The notes: generated by a model not told the origin, from the letters alone. 64,000 nt of DNA from Phoronis australis (GCA_002633005.1 NMRA01000461.1:1-64000); one strand, 5' to 3'; positions 10,447 through 24,713 are shown, counted from the stretch's first letter. Made by a program: numbers and translations.

Positions 10447-12854
10447 TCTGGCCACTGGACGACGGTGGGTCTAGACAAGTCGGCGATTAGAACAAATAGG
10501 TCACATTCCTAACACCGAATAAGGCTCCTGGGTGGCTAAACTTTCTAAAACGGCACACATTTAACGACCTTTAAAGGTAAATTATTGACAATAAAACTCA
10601 CGACGTCGATGTCAACTGTCTCAACGTTGTCCGACAACTGCCAAGGATGAGTGCGAAATATGGGTCAACATTGTGACCTAATGACATATAAACAGCGGCG
10701 CCCTCAAGCGTTCGCTTTCTCGTTTATGTGTGGACCAATGAGCTAAATTGGTGTGGACAAAAGGTACATGAGTTAGACCCAAAGGCTAACTTGTCTACAA
10801 GTATTTGACAATATCGTACGGGTATGTTGTTTTTTACGTCAAGATTGCTCAACAAAAACTCAAAAAATGGTGAATTATTACTGTGTTTACTTCAGAGTTG
10901 TATTAGCATTCAAGCGTCTAATTAACCCTTTAAAAAAACCCAGGACGAAATTCCTATTGGTCTACGGTACAGGGTAATCAATAACAAATTTATCTGTGCT
11001 CGGGATGTGGTTCCAGTTATATAAGCGAAACTGTTCGCCATTTGAAAACCCGGTATCAATCTGTCTTCAGTCTTTTACATAAATCACGTGACGCATGGCA
11101 AATAAAGAGGTAAAAATCAAATTCTCAGAATAATAATCACTAATCGGATTATAGATCCTGAGACAAATTTCCAAATAAGCACGACAGACTGGTCAATGAG
11201 GGCCTAAATAATTAAATTTAACACACGCATATTACGATAAGTGAAGGAGCGAAGATAGTGGATTTTTTACACACTGATGTATATAGCAATTCGTCAATTC
11301 TGACCTTTTTAGGTAGTATGTAACAATTCCGACTTGTTTGACCGCGAACTTGAGTTTTTCAAAATTGATGTCCAAAACATTTATAAAATCTTGCACCCGG
11401 CTGACAGGTTTCTGCGCAACCAATCTAAGACAGGTGCGGAGGTTTGTCACGGGCCTGAATTGAGTATAGTATCTCTTAATCTTTCCTTTTTGGACAGCAG
11501 AAGTGAGCGTTGTCGTTGGCAGGTTAAGCGAATGCGATGTTAGACAATGATAGACGACACCCCATTACCAGCAATATTGAAACCGTGAATTGCGCATGCG
11601 CGAAAATCACTCAGTTAGCCCCCTTCAGAATACATGGGATTCGCAGAAAACACAGCGTGAGGGTCTTATTTATGAATCAATCACATTTGCCGATAGCACA
11701 TAACATAGATGAGTATTTTGTTAAAAACGTGGCCAAGTTTCAGCAAAATTGGAAAAAATTTTATGTTTAACATGGTATGGCTAAAGTTTTGGCTTATTTT
11801 GTCGCTTCGATCAGTGGAATCGCCGCTAAAAACCCGAAAGTGCATGTGAGAAAACGATAATTTTCGACCAAGCCTTTCATGTGCGGTTAGTTGCCGATAG
11901 ACCCAACAGATGTCAGTATAATCAAGATTGAAATGTAGAATTTTGAAGAAAATTAGACAAAATTTTGTATTTAACATGGGGTCGCCGAAAATTGCCAATT
12001 TTGGCCTTTTGATATCAGTTTATCGTCATAGACTATCATTAGTGGGTCTAGTTAATTCGAAGTTTTTGGTTAAATCACTGATAATATTCACACCAGTATA
12101 CTAATAAACGTTTTCTCTATATATAACAGTTTGATTCCAATGCTTAAGTAGGGCGTACAACAAAGATTGGCCCAGCCCATAGTATGGGAGCTAAGAATTC
12201 AGCTCTAGGCCAAAGTAGCTATGCGCATAAAACTCGATCAGTCACCTGAGGTGTTTACGATCCACTTCAGAGAAAAAAAATCTCGTTGTACCTAACAATA
12301 ATTTGTTTCCGAGTACTTCGGGCATGATTTAAAATTAAAAGGGGTCATTACAAGTTGAATTTATGAGAATTGTATTGTTGCATTGCGAACTGAAAACTAG
12401 TCGATTGACGACGGGTAGTGCGAGATAAGGCAACGAGTAAGGACAGCTTTGATTTGCTTACGAGTAGTGACTCATGATATTGGCCAGACATCTGTAATGC
12501 TGTGTTTTGTCTTTCCTTTTCAACGGAATATATTTGAACTTTGGTAATTTTGGGCTACAAAATGTAGAACAACCTTCCTGGGTGCTTCTCTCCAGTAGAC
12601 ACGCCGAGAGTGAAGCGCTAACTGGTCCATAAGCGATGACCTAGTTTACGCAGAGAACCTGGCGGATGACCTAGTTTACGAATTGCTGGTAATGTATATT
12701 TTGAAGTGAGTCCATGACCCAAGACAATAACTCGTTACTTGTATAATTGCAATTCACATTGATAAACCACCGTCTCGGAGGCCCGGCGTCGTTGCGCTCA
12801 TTGTGATCATCGTTCTTTTTCTAAAAGTCGGGGAATCGCGCATTTCCTTAGCAC

Positions 12855-12980
12855 TGGGCGCTAAATCTTCATTCTTTAAAAGTCGGGGATGGGCGCTTAA
12901 CCGAGAGGTGGGCGGTTAAATCGAAAATCCACCTAAAGTAGGGGGTGGGCGGTTAACTGAGCATGGGCGTTAACCCGAAC
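12855..12980 (+). repeat. Dispersed GGGTGGGCGGTTAA-type repeat, cluster 4
   Basis: At least three tandem copies: GGGCGCTTAACCGAGAGG, GTGGGCGGTTAAATCG, and GGGGGTGGGCGGTTAACTGA followed by GCATGGGCGTTAACC. This is the best preserved cluster of the pattern also seen at 1374 and 2683-2770. Confidence 0.6.
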
Positions 12981-14527
12981 GTTTACGGTATTTTACTGTG
13001 AGTTTCCCATTCAGGTGATCTTACACTAAGCTAAAAAATAGTTGCAATAATTTTGAGATGGTTTTTTGTTTGACTGTCAACTGCTGTTCAAGGCTTCATT
13101 AAGTGTCACAAAATGATTCATATTTTTCTAAATTTTAAATCTAAATTGCTTTAAAATCATGTTTTGTAACTTGTTGTTTTCTTAATTCAAGCTATCAAGT
13201 CAACAATATTATGAAGAATCTTAATTAGAGAAATAGGCTATATTGGATTGTGAAGCTTCAAGCCTCCAATTCTTGTTACTTGCAACTTTATGTTTTTTAA
13301 ATCATGTAAGGAAACAGTATTCGCTCACCATGGTAATAGTTACGTGCATGTCCACTTTCATATCATGAAAACTTGTGCTGTTGGACAGTGTTTGTAATGC
13401 TTAAATGTTATAAATTACTGTGCATTCTAAGTTACTTATTATGGTATCAGGTTGAATCATTTTGGCTTACATAGCGTTCCTATACTGAGATTATTTCAGT
13501 TTTGACTGTTGTCTAGTAGATATAAATGTCAACTACCTTCAAAGTCTTTAAGTAGTAATACACTTTATTCACGTTAAGACAAATTACGATTAAATAAAAT
13601 TAGGGCTTATGGAAACTCTGTGAAGAAACTGAAGCCAAATTAAAGAGTTCCGACTGAAAGCACTTGATTTTGATTTGAACTATGGAATGCCTAAATGATT
13701 AAATCATAATCGTCCTCTGATTTGTTCTTTCATTTCAATGATTAAGTTACCAAAGCATGATATGATATAATTAGCTTGCCATACATAATATGTTCACTAG
13801 CATCTTCACGCTTCTTGATGCCTTGGGTTCACTATTATTTCAATAGATTAATACATCAATTTAAAAATCATCGCACAGTTGAAAACCACGTTCACTGGAA
13901 GTTTTTCATTTCATGGGTTCTTGCAATTCTGTTATTGAGATTTCCACCTTCACTCAAATTACAATTATCAATGTGGTTCAGTTGTAAGGTCACTTCTTTC
14001 GTACTCACTACTTAATAAATGAAAAATGATAACATTTTGTATTGGACTTGTCATACTTATGTGCTCGAATGAGCCCTCTATTTGGAGAAATGGAAAAAGG
14101 TTTGCCTCAGGCAGAGAAGCAAGAACTCCGAAAAAAGTAGAAAACGAGACAAAAGTCCACTAGAAGGCAGGAAGTACCAAAATTTGGCTTCTGCAATTCA
14201 TAGCTCTGAACATACCCAGTGAACCTTATAGTAAAAGGTACACATTCACAAAAAATCGAGCCCTCCAATTTTTAGGCTTGGTGTACTTATGCAAAGTCTG
14301 GGCAAATCTCACTTGAAAGCCCACAACTTTGCACAGTTCACCAGAAGACCCCAAGTTTTAAAGAAACCTCGTTTGAGCGACTACTGTGGCCAAGGACCAG
14401 GTAGGCCTAAGGGTAGTCTTGGGGCAAAGCTGTATACTAACAAGCTGTATTTTGACGATATGTCGTCATACTCAGCTACCGGTAGCTGGCACTAGAGGCT
14501 AGCTAACCTAAGGGCTGCCGCGGCAGT

Positions 14528-14672
14528 NNNNNNNNNNNNNNNNNNNNNNNNNNNNNNNNNNNNNNNNNNNNNNNNNNNNNNNNNNNNNNNNNNNNNNNNN
14601 NNNNNNNNNNNNNNNNNNNNNNNNNNNNNNNNNNNNNNNNNNNNNNNNNNNNNNNNNNNNNNNNNNNNNNNN
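14528..14672. other. Assembly gap (145 N)
   Basis: A run of N. Frames reported across it are meaningless. The left flank ends in GCTGCCGCGGCAGT, a small palindrome. Confidence 0.99.
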
Positions 14673-14774
14673 GAATACGACTGAGTGTTATAGAGACACA
14701 GGGGATTTTCATTACGGATTGTCATTGTCGGATAGTGGATGGTCACGTGGTCTCATGGCATGAACAATTTCTGT

Positions 14775-14862
14775 CTTGCGTTATAAATTTCCTGTCCTGA
14801 CGCGTTAAATTTTGGTCCCGACTTGACAAATCATAGGCCCTGGCGTGATAAATTTCAGTTTT
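14775..14862 (+). repeat. Four 22-bp tandem units
   Basis: Units start at 14775, 14797, 14819 and 14841, each of the type CTGGCGTGATAAATTTCGGTCC with substitutions. They lie about 180-270 bp upstream of the astacin start codon, in the presumed promoter or 5' leader. Confidence 0.65.
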
Positions 14863-15043
14863 GAGGCAGTTGTTTGGTCCTCCAGAGATTTTAATTCCGG
14901 ATTAGAAAAATAAGTTTCGTGGCTGTTTTCCCTTTTGGTTTTCCATAGTTCACAATACAAACCGTCCCGCTCCTTTCAGCTACACACGAGTGCGGGTCTC
15001 AGTAGTCTCCAAAACCTGGCGGAGTGCGTACCTAAGTCTTAGG

Positions 15044-15220
15044 ATGTCAAGAACTGTCACAGTTTGGTGGATTCGGCTAACATTTGTGCTGTTGGGTCTT
15101 GTTGTCGTCATCGTCAGCCTACCTCATGGGCGTTCCAAAAGCAATAGAGAAACGGATATTGAACTTTTTGAAAGATTGAACAAGGCCCTGGAGGGTTTGG
15201 GTCATATGAAGCCGCAGGAG
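15044..15220 (+). CDS. Astacin gene exon 1: signal peptide and start of prodomain
   Basis: Starts at the ATG of [14 protein letters not shown], followed by the hydrophobic core [13 protein letters not shown], a good signal peptide. An in-frame ATG at 14990 would add 18 residues ahead of the signal, so I prefer the downstream one. The donor is CAGGAG|GTATGT, phase 0, after 59 codons. Confidence 0.8.
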
Positions 15221-18200
15221 GTATGTGCAGTAGCGCATTAATTCATTTCCAACTGAATCAGAATCAAAAATGTCTATTGTATGTAGGCTTTGGCCTCGTG
15301 ATACAATTTAATTTAATTACAACTTTACAATGATAACATTTCAGCTCTTAACAGTTGCTCTTGAAATATATGGCGCCAGTATTTTTTGTTTGAACAAAAA
15401 TTATGTCTTTGAAATAACCTAACTTCTCTGGCTTCATCTGTCATATTCACCATTCTGTGTACTGTGCATGTACATAACCAAAGACTACGCAATGGCACGT
15501 CAAATGAATCTCGTTTTCAATTTGACTAGTGTTGCATATTGCACACAGTCTCTCAACCTCGGTTAGACCTCCGTGCCAGCCAGAGCCTGTTAATGTAAAC
15601 TTGTGCATTGAGCACCCAAAACGAGCTACATTGTAGTATTTTTCTTCAGTAGGGTCTAATAAGTATAAGTATTTTGTCACTGTAGTTCCTTTTTGATAGT
15701 ACAATATAATTGATACTTAGTCTAATTACTAATTACAGAGTGACAAGTTTGTACTCTCCATTCCACTAAATGTGAACAATGCCCAAACTATACTAATAAT
15801 TGAAGCTACATCATAAAAAACTCAAGATTAACCAACGCATAACTTTCAAAATGGGTTTCTTTTACGCGGTGTTGTTACCGTGACGACACAGACACGCTAA
15901 ATATAAAAGAGTACTACTACTGAATTGTGTCAGTTACTGGGCTACTGGCCGACATAGACTCGAATCGGACAATGCGATCGAGATCACCTCATTGGATGAG
16001 AATACGCGATCAGTGATGAAATAACTGCGTTATTGGAAGTGCAAGATGAAGAACTGGGACCCGTTCTAACAAAACTGACTTAGCTAAGACAAATCTTAGT
16101 ATTAAAACCGTTTCAAGAAAGAGTTCTTAAGTTTGACTTAAGTTTTTGACATAAGTTTTGTATTAATTTTGACTAACTTACTTAATGTTTCAAAGTTCTG
16201 AATTAAGACAAATCTGAAATTTGAGTCAAAAATGAACATAAGTCAGTTTATTGGAACAGGTCCCTGTACTGTACATGTACAGTATTTGACAAGTGTTAGT
16301 ATATTTTGGATGAACTGTCGAGGGTTGGATTATAAATTAAAAAGACAATGTCTTCAGTCATACCACATCATTTAAAATATTCTATTTATTGTCTTCAAGG
16401 CACGCTTTACCAATGATGCGTAATATATAGTGAAGTCACAATTAGGCCTAGGTTGCTACTTAAGTCATGAAACACGGAACTCCAGTGGCGTCCATGTTCT
16501 ATTAATAACAATTTTGAATACGACGTCAAAGGTCTTCTTACAAATATAAGAGGATTTGTGGGGGATAAAATTTCGCATTGAAAATGTGTATAAAAACTTT
16601 AGTATTACTTTATGTGAAACTAATGAAGACAAACCGACTTTTAAAAGGTAGGCCTACTATAGAAACCTTTACATGGTTCAATCAAGAGTTTGATGTTCTC
16701 TGTGGTGACTATGTAGTCCAGAATTGCGATGCTTAGTTTTCCAATTATGTGCATAATAATGCAAAATCGAATTTAAGATTTCGATCTGAAGAATTCATTT
16801 AACCTAGTCGATGCATGGAGAGTAATACTAGAATCAAAGTTTACAGTGGTTTAAAAACCTCAAAATGGCTAGATTGTATTATTCCCTTGTAAACGGAGAT
16901 CTGAGCACTATACTAGGTAAATAAATGTAACGTAAAAACGGGGTATAAAACGAATCACTGAAACATCTTTCTTACTTTAAAAGGGTAGTGGTTTTGGCAC
17001 TTTAATAACTCTGTTAGGAGACGACCAGGTCATAGCTGGAGGTAATACAGTGATTGGGTATATTGTTTGTAAATTCCCTTACAATAAGTACCGCTTTCTT
17101 ATGTGAGGTACTTACAGGTGATGAGTGTGTGTTTGCTTACGACCACGTTGTGTCATATTATATAACAGCAATGACGTCACATCTTATGGTGTGAAAAGTT
17201 AGCAAATTAAAACAAAACCGTCCCAAAAAGAATTAATTTAAAGATTTAACCTTTTCAAGTTTTGTTTCATAAGAGAAAATATGAATTTGGGAGAAATCGC
17301 TGCAGGATTGCAATACTTAATTCAAACAACGCAGAGAAAATATGTAAAAGGTTTGATTCTCCGCTCCATTTGTAAATTGAAAGGGAAAGTAAAAAACTAC
17401 GAAGTATCTTTCTCCAATCTAGCAAAGTATTTTGATGAAACAACAATTACTAGAATAATTAAGTCTTCGGTTAAAATTCTGAGGAACCGAAACGAAATAC
17501 AAAACATCTATCAGTATTTATATTCTTTTAAACATCATCTACATGGAAGTTTAAAATTTTGAAAATTGAAAATGTTAAAAAGATCGGTGATGTGGATAGA
17601 ACAAGACTAGATTATGATATTCGTTTATAAGAAATGGATCCAGCGCTAAAAGGGTTAACCGTTGAATTTTATAAATTCCTTTGGAGCGAGTTACTTTATA
17701 TTTTTTTATTTAGATTATTAAAATATAGTTTTAAAAAACATCTCCTCATTCACAGGTACAGCATGTAATTAAATTTTTACCAAGGGCCAAAAGCCCCGAA
17801 ATTTTGAAAAAAATGGTGCCATATTTCTGTGCTAAGTATAAACTAACACGTTCTATCCTAAAGTTTAGCGTATCAACTAAAATCCCATTATGCGCTAAAC
17901 CCGAGAGATATGCTTAAAGTGGCATAGCACGTGAAAAACAGACTAAATTCCATTATCCAAAGTGGTTCTTTGCCACTCAAACAGAATATAAAGTCTATGA
18001 ATGTTTCCGGTCGGTTCGTAAAGATTTTGAATTTTTGTTAATCTGAAAGCATTTTCCCTTTAGCCTCAAATTTCAAAAAAAAAAACGATTTGTCAAGTGC
18101 TCGACACTTTGTCGACTTTTCTCCTACACGGCAAACCTACTTTCCTTATTTAGTATGACAAGACATAAACGTAACACCTTTCTCTCATTATGTTGTGGAA

Positions 18201-21200
18201 GAATGTGATTTTTGACCTTTGATGTAAACAAGGACGAGATCAAGCCGCGGCCAGTCCGACTTCTTTGAGCACATATATTACTAGGGTCGGAAACCTTGAA
18301 AAATTCACTGGCATGAAAAGTATTCGTTTCATCTATATTTCAAAAATAGTGGATCTGACTTTTCTCTAAAAATTCTTGCAATATTCAAAGTGAATATCAC
18401 TTACGTTAGCATCCCCAAGAAGTAGATTCGCCACAATCTGTTTGAAATGTATTTTTACAAGTTTTCGCGGTCCATGCCTCTTTAAAAGTTGTAGTGGAGT
18501 TAAAGACATACTTTTTGGAAGTCGGGAATTTAAAATAAAAACTCAGCATCACTTAAAAATTGTTGCGTCTTTTGGACCAATTCGCAAACTTCTCTTGTCT
18601 CAAATTCCTATAAAGATAAGAATTTATGAGGATCGGTTACATGAAATAGAGAACGTCAACCCCTGAGTGTTCAAAAACATTAAAATGATCGATCCAAACC
18701 TAACTTTTCAACATTAGGAATTAATGCCAATATAGATTGATATAAAATTATTGATTTAAATTTTTAGCTAAAATACATGTATGAGTTGTGAAAGAAAATC
18801 CTGCTGCCACGACTCGCCCTCAGTCTCACTACCCCAGTGTCGTACTTATCAAGAAATTACAAAAACGTTTCTTTGGATTTATATGGAGTCACATAAAAGA
18901 TAAAATTGCCAGAAATAAAATAATTAAATAATAATTAAATAATTAAACGCGAAACCCATGGTTTAAACATACATGACTGATATCCTGTCGCTTATAAAAA
19001 TTCGAAAAAATCGTTTAATGAACATAATGATTTGGCAAGGAAAGAAATTCTCCAAAATTCAACAAAAATCTTCTGGACATCTAGAAAAAAACTATTTTTG
19101 AAGGAGATCGTGCTTTTAAACTAAGCACAAACATAAAAACGCAAGGGAGGTAATGAACAGGTACTCAAGTATAGTACAAATCCGGAAATGACGACCGATG
19201 ATCAGACAAGATCAGAAGATGCTTCCAGATACACTTCTGTAGAGTAAGCTCGATTTCGTACCTGGAAGTCCATATTAAATGTACATTAATGAAAGGACTC
19301 ATCAAACCCTCACGTTGATTTTAAATACGATAGGAAGACACGAATCTAAGGAAACAGAACCAGTGTGCGGTACACACCTGTAAGTTGCTCATTTAGGAGA
19401 GGTTTTTTGCATGATCGATGAGAATTAAAATTGACAATTTTTAACCGGAATGTGTCGATTTCAACATAGCAAATACTGTTATTGTCTGCAATTTCTTGTC
19501 GATTTTTTCGGCCATTTTGGTGCAAAAATGATCTTGAATGGGCACGCCCAGCAAGTGCATGGAAAACCGTAGGTACTGAGAAGGAACTCACCGTGGAGAC
19601 AGTGTAACGTTGCTCACGAGAATGAGGACAAAGGTCAAAGCGATAAATTTAGCTCATTGACCAAGACATTCGTCCATGAGACATGCGAATTGGTATTAAG
19701 CAATAATTTGTCTGGCCTCTCGTCGTAGTCTTTCACGACTGGGGTTGTCTTTTCATGACGCAAGTGCGTACCGCCAGCTGGCCTTGTTTCGTTAGCTTTG
19801 TGGGCTTCCCACCGTGTGATACATTTATACCCTCTGCTTAATAATATACACCTCTTTCATGGGCAGCGAACCACGGCGTGGGAGCTGGGGGATTATAGTC
19901 CTCCACTTATTTCAGTGTTGCGCCGCCCATGCGGTCACGAAAAATAGCGAGTGTTTTAATTCGTTTGCCTGTTATGTCCCTCGGAATTTTGCTTCCTGCG
20001 TCTGAATATAGCAGAAAATTATAGACACTATGAGCAAATCTGTGTTAAGCTTTCAATCATAAAGTCCAGAAGTGTTTTCAACAAAGTTTGTGTTAACGGA
20101 GGGATGCCACCGAACTATACTGAAAACACTGTGAGACATTCATTCGAAAATTCGCAAATGTTATAATGTTCTAACACGTAAATTCCTATTACAGAGGGAC
20201 TTGGCAGCTGTGACCGGCCATCGAGAACACGAAAGTGACATATTCATTGACCACGAACAGGCGCTTCATATTTCGGTTGGCATCACTGGTTTGGTATATG
20301 GCATAATACGACAAAATGACACTGACCATCAAATACGGAGTATATCTCGTAATGTTAAAAGATAATAAGTCCTCTGTGACTAACTTAAAATCTTCGTGAA
20401 TCCAAAAACAAAGTTGGTTCTGATATCATCGCAGTAGCGTTTTGAGACTTGCGTCTCGTTATTTAAAGAAACAAAATCACCTCAATTCTCCCATGCAAGT
20501 AAGCTTTCAAGCGGTCGCTGGCCGTCGATGGCAAGGTATGCGCGCTCTTAAGTCGCGTGCATAAGTTGGCCATTTTAGGTTTACTAACTGCTTAATGGCA
20601 CCCGGAATTTTAAGCAGTGCATGGGTTTCCAGACCTGGGCATGTGTTTCTGCGTTTTCCAGTAACCATGCAAGATGCAGTTCCGCCTCGTTCTGAAAATT
20701 GCGAAATCATTCCGGCACGTGACCTATTTGAAAAAAGGACAACTTTTACAGCAAACTGCGAAACGATCAAATAAGTTTGTTCGTTCTCTTTGTTGCCCAA
20801 CATACGGTTGCTATTCTTTTGAAATAACAACGACTTTAATAACCTGCGAACATAACATGTTCATTGTCAATCAGAATGTGAAATGCATGATAGTAGAACA
20901 AAATGAACAAACTACAAATTTACAACAAAGAATGTTTCAATGACATGTACTTATCGACTGGTACTTAAACTAGACAGTGATTTTTTTCAAATTCTGCCAT
21001 TTTGCAGAAGTATGGGCCTACAGGCGTGACGAACACGGACGAGAAGGGTCTGGACCCCAATGCCTACCTAGGTGACATCCTGCTTACGGATGCAGAAAAG
21101 GAGATAATTCGTGTAAGCATTCCTTACGCACTTTATGCAACCGCAAGAGACTCTTGCAGGCCCACCTAAATTGACCACAGCCGTTGCAAAGTTAACAGCC

Positions 21201-21904
21201 AGTTGCATTCTATACTGGAATTGCTGGCACCCCTAAATTTTAGTTTAAGCATTCTGTGACTCTCCGTCTCTACCTATCCGCCTCTCTCTCCTCCGTCCCT
21301 TCCCCCTTCCCCTCCCCCTCCCCCTGCAGGTTCCGCCCTAGCGACACCGGAGAATATTCAGGTTTTGATGACGACACCGTCCTCGAGCGAAGGTGGACGG
21401 CAAATGTTCGCGTTTTTATACGACAGTATGCTCTTATTAGCTTGCATAAACTATTGGAAGTCGTTAGCGCTCGATTTTGCTGGCATCATCTGTACGTGAA
21501 CATTCTGTAGCCACAACTTGCACCTTCTCAGTCATCGCCAATCTCCCACACTACCCCACCATAGGTGTGGAAGTTTTCTATTTGGAGGCAAGCCACGGCG
21601 AGGCAGCCACTGGGAACGGCTATCTATGCTCCAACAAAATTTTGCTCGCTCTCCAGATCCGTATAGCCGTGTAATCCGCAATAGAGTCATCGTCTGTTGG
21701 CTAAGTTTGTTTACACGATTAGCGGCTTGTGTAGTTGCTACAAAATTCAGATGATCACGTACAGCGACACCTGGCAACTAAAAAGTGATTTTCCAAGGCT
21801 CGCCAGGTAACATCGCCTCAACAGAAATCCTCCGGAAATCGGTAGACAGAAGTAACAGTAATGGTTAACGTAAAATGGATATATATATATATGTGTGTTT
21901 ATGT

Positions 21905-21986
<82 letters not shown>

Positions 21987-24713
21987 ATAAGTATATATGT
22001 AGCCAGTGTATGAGTATTTGTACCGGAAAAGACGCTTGTCCAAAACTGTACAGTTATGTAAAGTACAACACCAAATTGCGCCAAGACCACAGGTTCATAA
22101 GTTACCACAGTCCGTGTCATTCTAAAACTGCCACATTGGTTAATTTTTCTTGATTCATTTCAGCAAATCGCTAAACGAAGGGTTGTCGACAGCGCGTATT
22201 TGTGGCCAAATGGCGTGATACCGTGGACGTTCGACGCCAGCCGCTCGTTTGAGCACCAAGCCTCACGTGACAAAATTTGGGACGCTATTTATCACTGGCA
22301 GAATTTGACTTGCCTACGATTCCCGTACGGGAACACCTACTCAAGTTATCTGAATATTGGCACAGGATCGGGGTACGAAATTTTTATAAAACTAAACCAC
22401 CCATTAGTGTGGCAGTCGGTGTACACAGATGATTTCATGCAAAATTGGATTCTACCGGTAGCACTTTTCGGAGCTCACTCCGTCGTCAAGGGGACACTTA
22501 CAGTGTTTTCGCCGTGACTGATCTCAAATTTACCGCTGTTACTGCTTGAGTACCTAATGTAATATTTAGGTCAGTGACATATTTAAGTACTCCCACTGGA
22601 GAGGCACGTGCGTCTAATTCGGGAGAGAAAAAGGTGACCTAGGTTCAATTTTCAGAAGTTGAGACCAGCCTAATCTATTGGAGAAAAATTCATACAAGAA
22701 TGTGGATAATTTTGACGATCTTAGTTCGTCCGACTGGTCTTCAAATTGAAAATTTCAAATCTGTAGTCTTCTTTTGATACCGTGAAATGTTAATTGTATC
22801 ATTTATATTTAGATGCAGTTCGTACGTAGGTCACCACTCTGGTCCCCAGCCTATCAACTTACTGGAATATGAAAATGGACTAAGCTGCTTATGGGTTAGT
22901 ACACGGCTGCATTCCATAGACCGCATTTCGTTAGTTTGCACTTGCATCAATTCAATCCCAGAATTCAACAATCTATCCTCACCGACCAATTACTTCCTTG
23001 GCCTCCATTTCACTATGATAGTCTGCTTGTACATTGCCAAGCATACTGGTTAACACTCGCCTATTATTCACGTGATTGTGCGAGATTGAGCGAGGTCATT
23101 TTTTCCCAAAAAATGCTGTCTTCTAAAGCTCTTCTGTTTTTGACTTTTCCCTCGCTTAAAATTCGAGTTCCACTTTCTTCGCACTTACGCATGCTGAAAG
23201 GCATATGTGAATGCGTCAATGAATGCATTTCGCCATGTTTAGATGATTAAAAGCGAAAATCGAACTCGCCTTTCCATTTCACTTCATTTTTTTATCATGA
23301 AAACCCGTTATTTTTGTTACCAAAAAAAAAAAACAAAAAAAAAAACGTCAAAACCACCAGCGATTCAAGAACACCCCTGCTGAAACAGTTAAAGACCAAG
23401 GTTGTTCACATTTGATAAAAGCATAAAAATGTTGTGTTAGTCAAATTCGATGTGCCTGTCGAAATTAAAAGACCATCATAGTAAATAGTTACTATCTTGG
23501 ATTTTGAAAAGTGGTGATTCAGCAATTTTTATATCGCATATTTTATGTATTTATCATACAAAATCATAAATTTTAACGTAAAACCGTACATAATGAGCCA
23601 CAGGAAGCTCGTGTAAATTTTTCCAACGAAGAAAAGTGACTGCATTCATATTGCATTTTAAACTGGCCGCCAAAGGATCATTTTACGTGTAAGTATATAT
23701 GTACTGGTTGCTCATCTCATAGAAAGGTGACATTTTTGTCGAAACTTTCATGAGGCTGGTGATTTAAACAGAAGAAGCAATTATTACTTTTCAAACCCTG
23801 CCAAATATCAGTCATATTGGATTTTAAAACGGCTTTCATATTGACTAAGTCAAAGTTTGAATTTTGGTTCAAAATTTTCACTTCGGGATAGAGTAATGGA
23901 AGTAAGTTCACATGCCAGTTTGAAACGCCGTGAACATCGGCACAAATTGTCACCCCCAAAGTGTTGGAAGATAGCCAGGTTCTTTACAAAGGTAGTTTGA
24001 TAGATGTTCGGATCCCAAGTATGAGAGAGGCCCATGAAATTATAAAAAAATGCAAAACCAGGATGTATCAAGTTGAAAGAGGGAAAGATTCAGGATGGTT
24101 GGTTACGATAACCACGTCTTACACCAGCCTTATTTGAAGCATCGTTGACTTTGCAAACAATAACATTTGTGATACTAAGACCATACTTCACTCCTCTCAT
24201 CTCTCGGCAGCCCCACATCTCGGACTCCGGATCGTAATTCATACACCCTGGAACATCTCATCGACGGAGGAGTACTTCGTCAAGGTTAAGATTTTTTACC
24301 TTTGCTTACACCCATATGCAGTACCGCGTAGGTCTACATGCACTCAACCGCTCAATTTTGCTGAATGTGAACGCTTTTAGGGGGCGATAAATGTGTCATC
24401 CAATGGCAGCATATATTCTCCCTCTCTACACATAATGTTGCACCTTGACGACGAAAACATGTGCCGGGTTCTATAATGTATGCAGTGAACGCCCACCATT
24501 GTCGTTCGGTTGACAATTTGTTAACTGTACAAATGCCACACTCGGCACCTGTTGTCGCCTGGGAGACAGACAATATGTGTCACAACCCATGCCGAGAAAA
24601 TTCAACATCTGTTCTGTGAGTTGCTTAACATTAACAAAGACATACATGTATCTGACCAACGGTACTGTGACATAACGTCTCCTTTTCATGTTTTGATAAA
24701 ATACCCTCTAAGG

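Larger units (their letters stand above)
9852..14527. other. Intergenic spacer between divergent genes
   Basis: Holds the presumed promoter region of the FBXL6-like gene, a hairpin at 10.35-10.45 kb and a repeat cluster at 12.86-12.98 kb. Two loosely similar stretches, about 11.67-11.78 and 11.87-11.99 kb, share TTGCCGATAG and AATTTTATGTTTAACATGG-like blocks, so a decayed duplication is possible. Short open frames at 13776-14015 and 14289-14495 have no recognisable domain. No TATA box could be assigned. Confidence 0.4.
15221..20194 (+). other. Astacin intron 1
   Basis: Nearly 5 kb. Contains a MITE (16056-16264) and an L1-like LINE remnant (about 17281-18960). A small frame at 15447-15704 on the minus strand has [19 protein letters not shown], reminiscent of the cysteine-histidine tail of LINE polymerases (CxxC...HxxxxC), so that stretch may be another LINE fragment. 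Nothing else was recognised. Confidence 0.55.

Noticed and set aside
21329-21510. Exon-like stretch after a strong pyrimidine tract and CTGCAG, encoding [20 protein letters not shown].
   Set aside because: Exon 3 ends and exon 4 starts in phase 0; this piece read in phase 0 reaches TAG at its fourth codon, and no good donor follows. It may be a cryptic exon but does not fit the main transcript.
21747-22153. Poly-Thr-His and poly-Cys-Val proteins.
   Set aside because: Translations of the (GT)n microsatellite.
24211-24284. Possible astacin exon with an acceptor CTCTCGGCAG and donor GTCAAG|GTTAAG (peptide [20 protein letters not shown]).
   Set aside because: Exon 5 ends in phase 0 and in that phase this piece has a stop codon. 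Exons 5 and 6 already join to give the uninterrupted astacin sequence SCLW-RGTIAHE, so nothing is missing between them.
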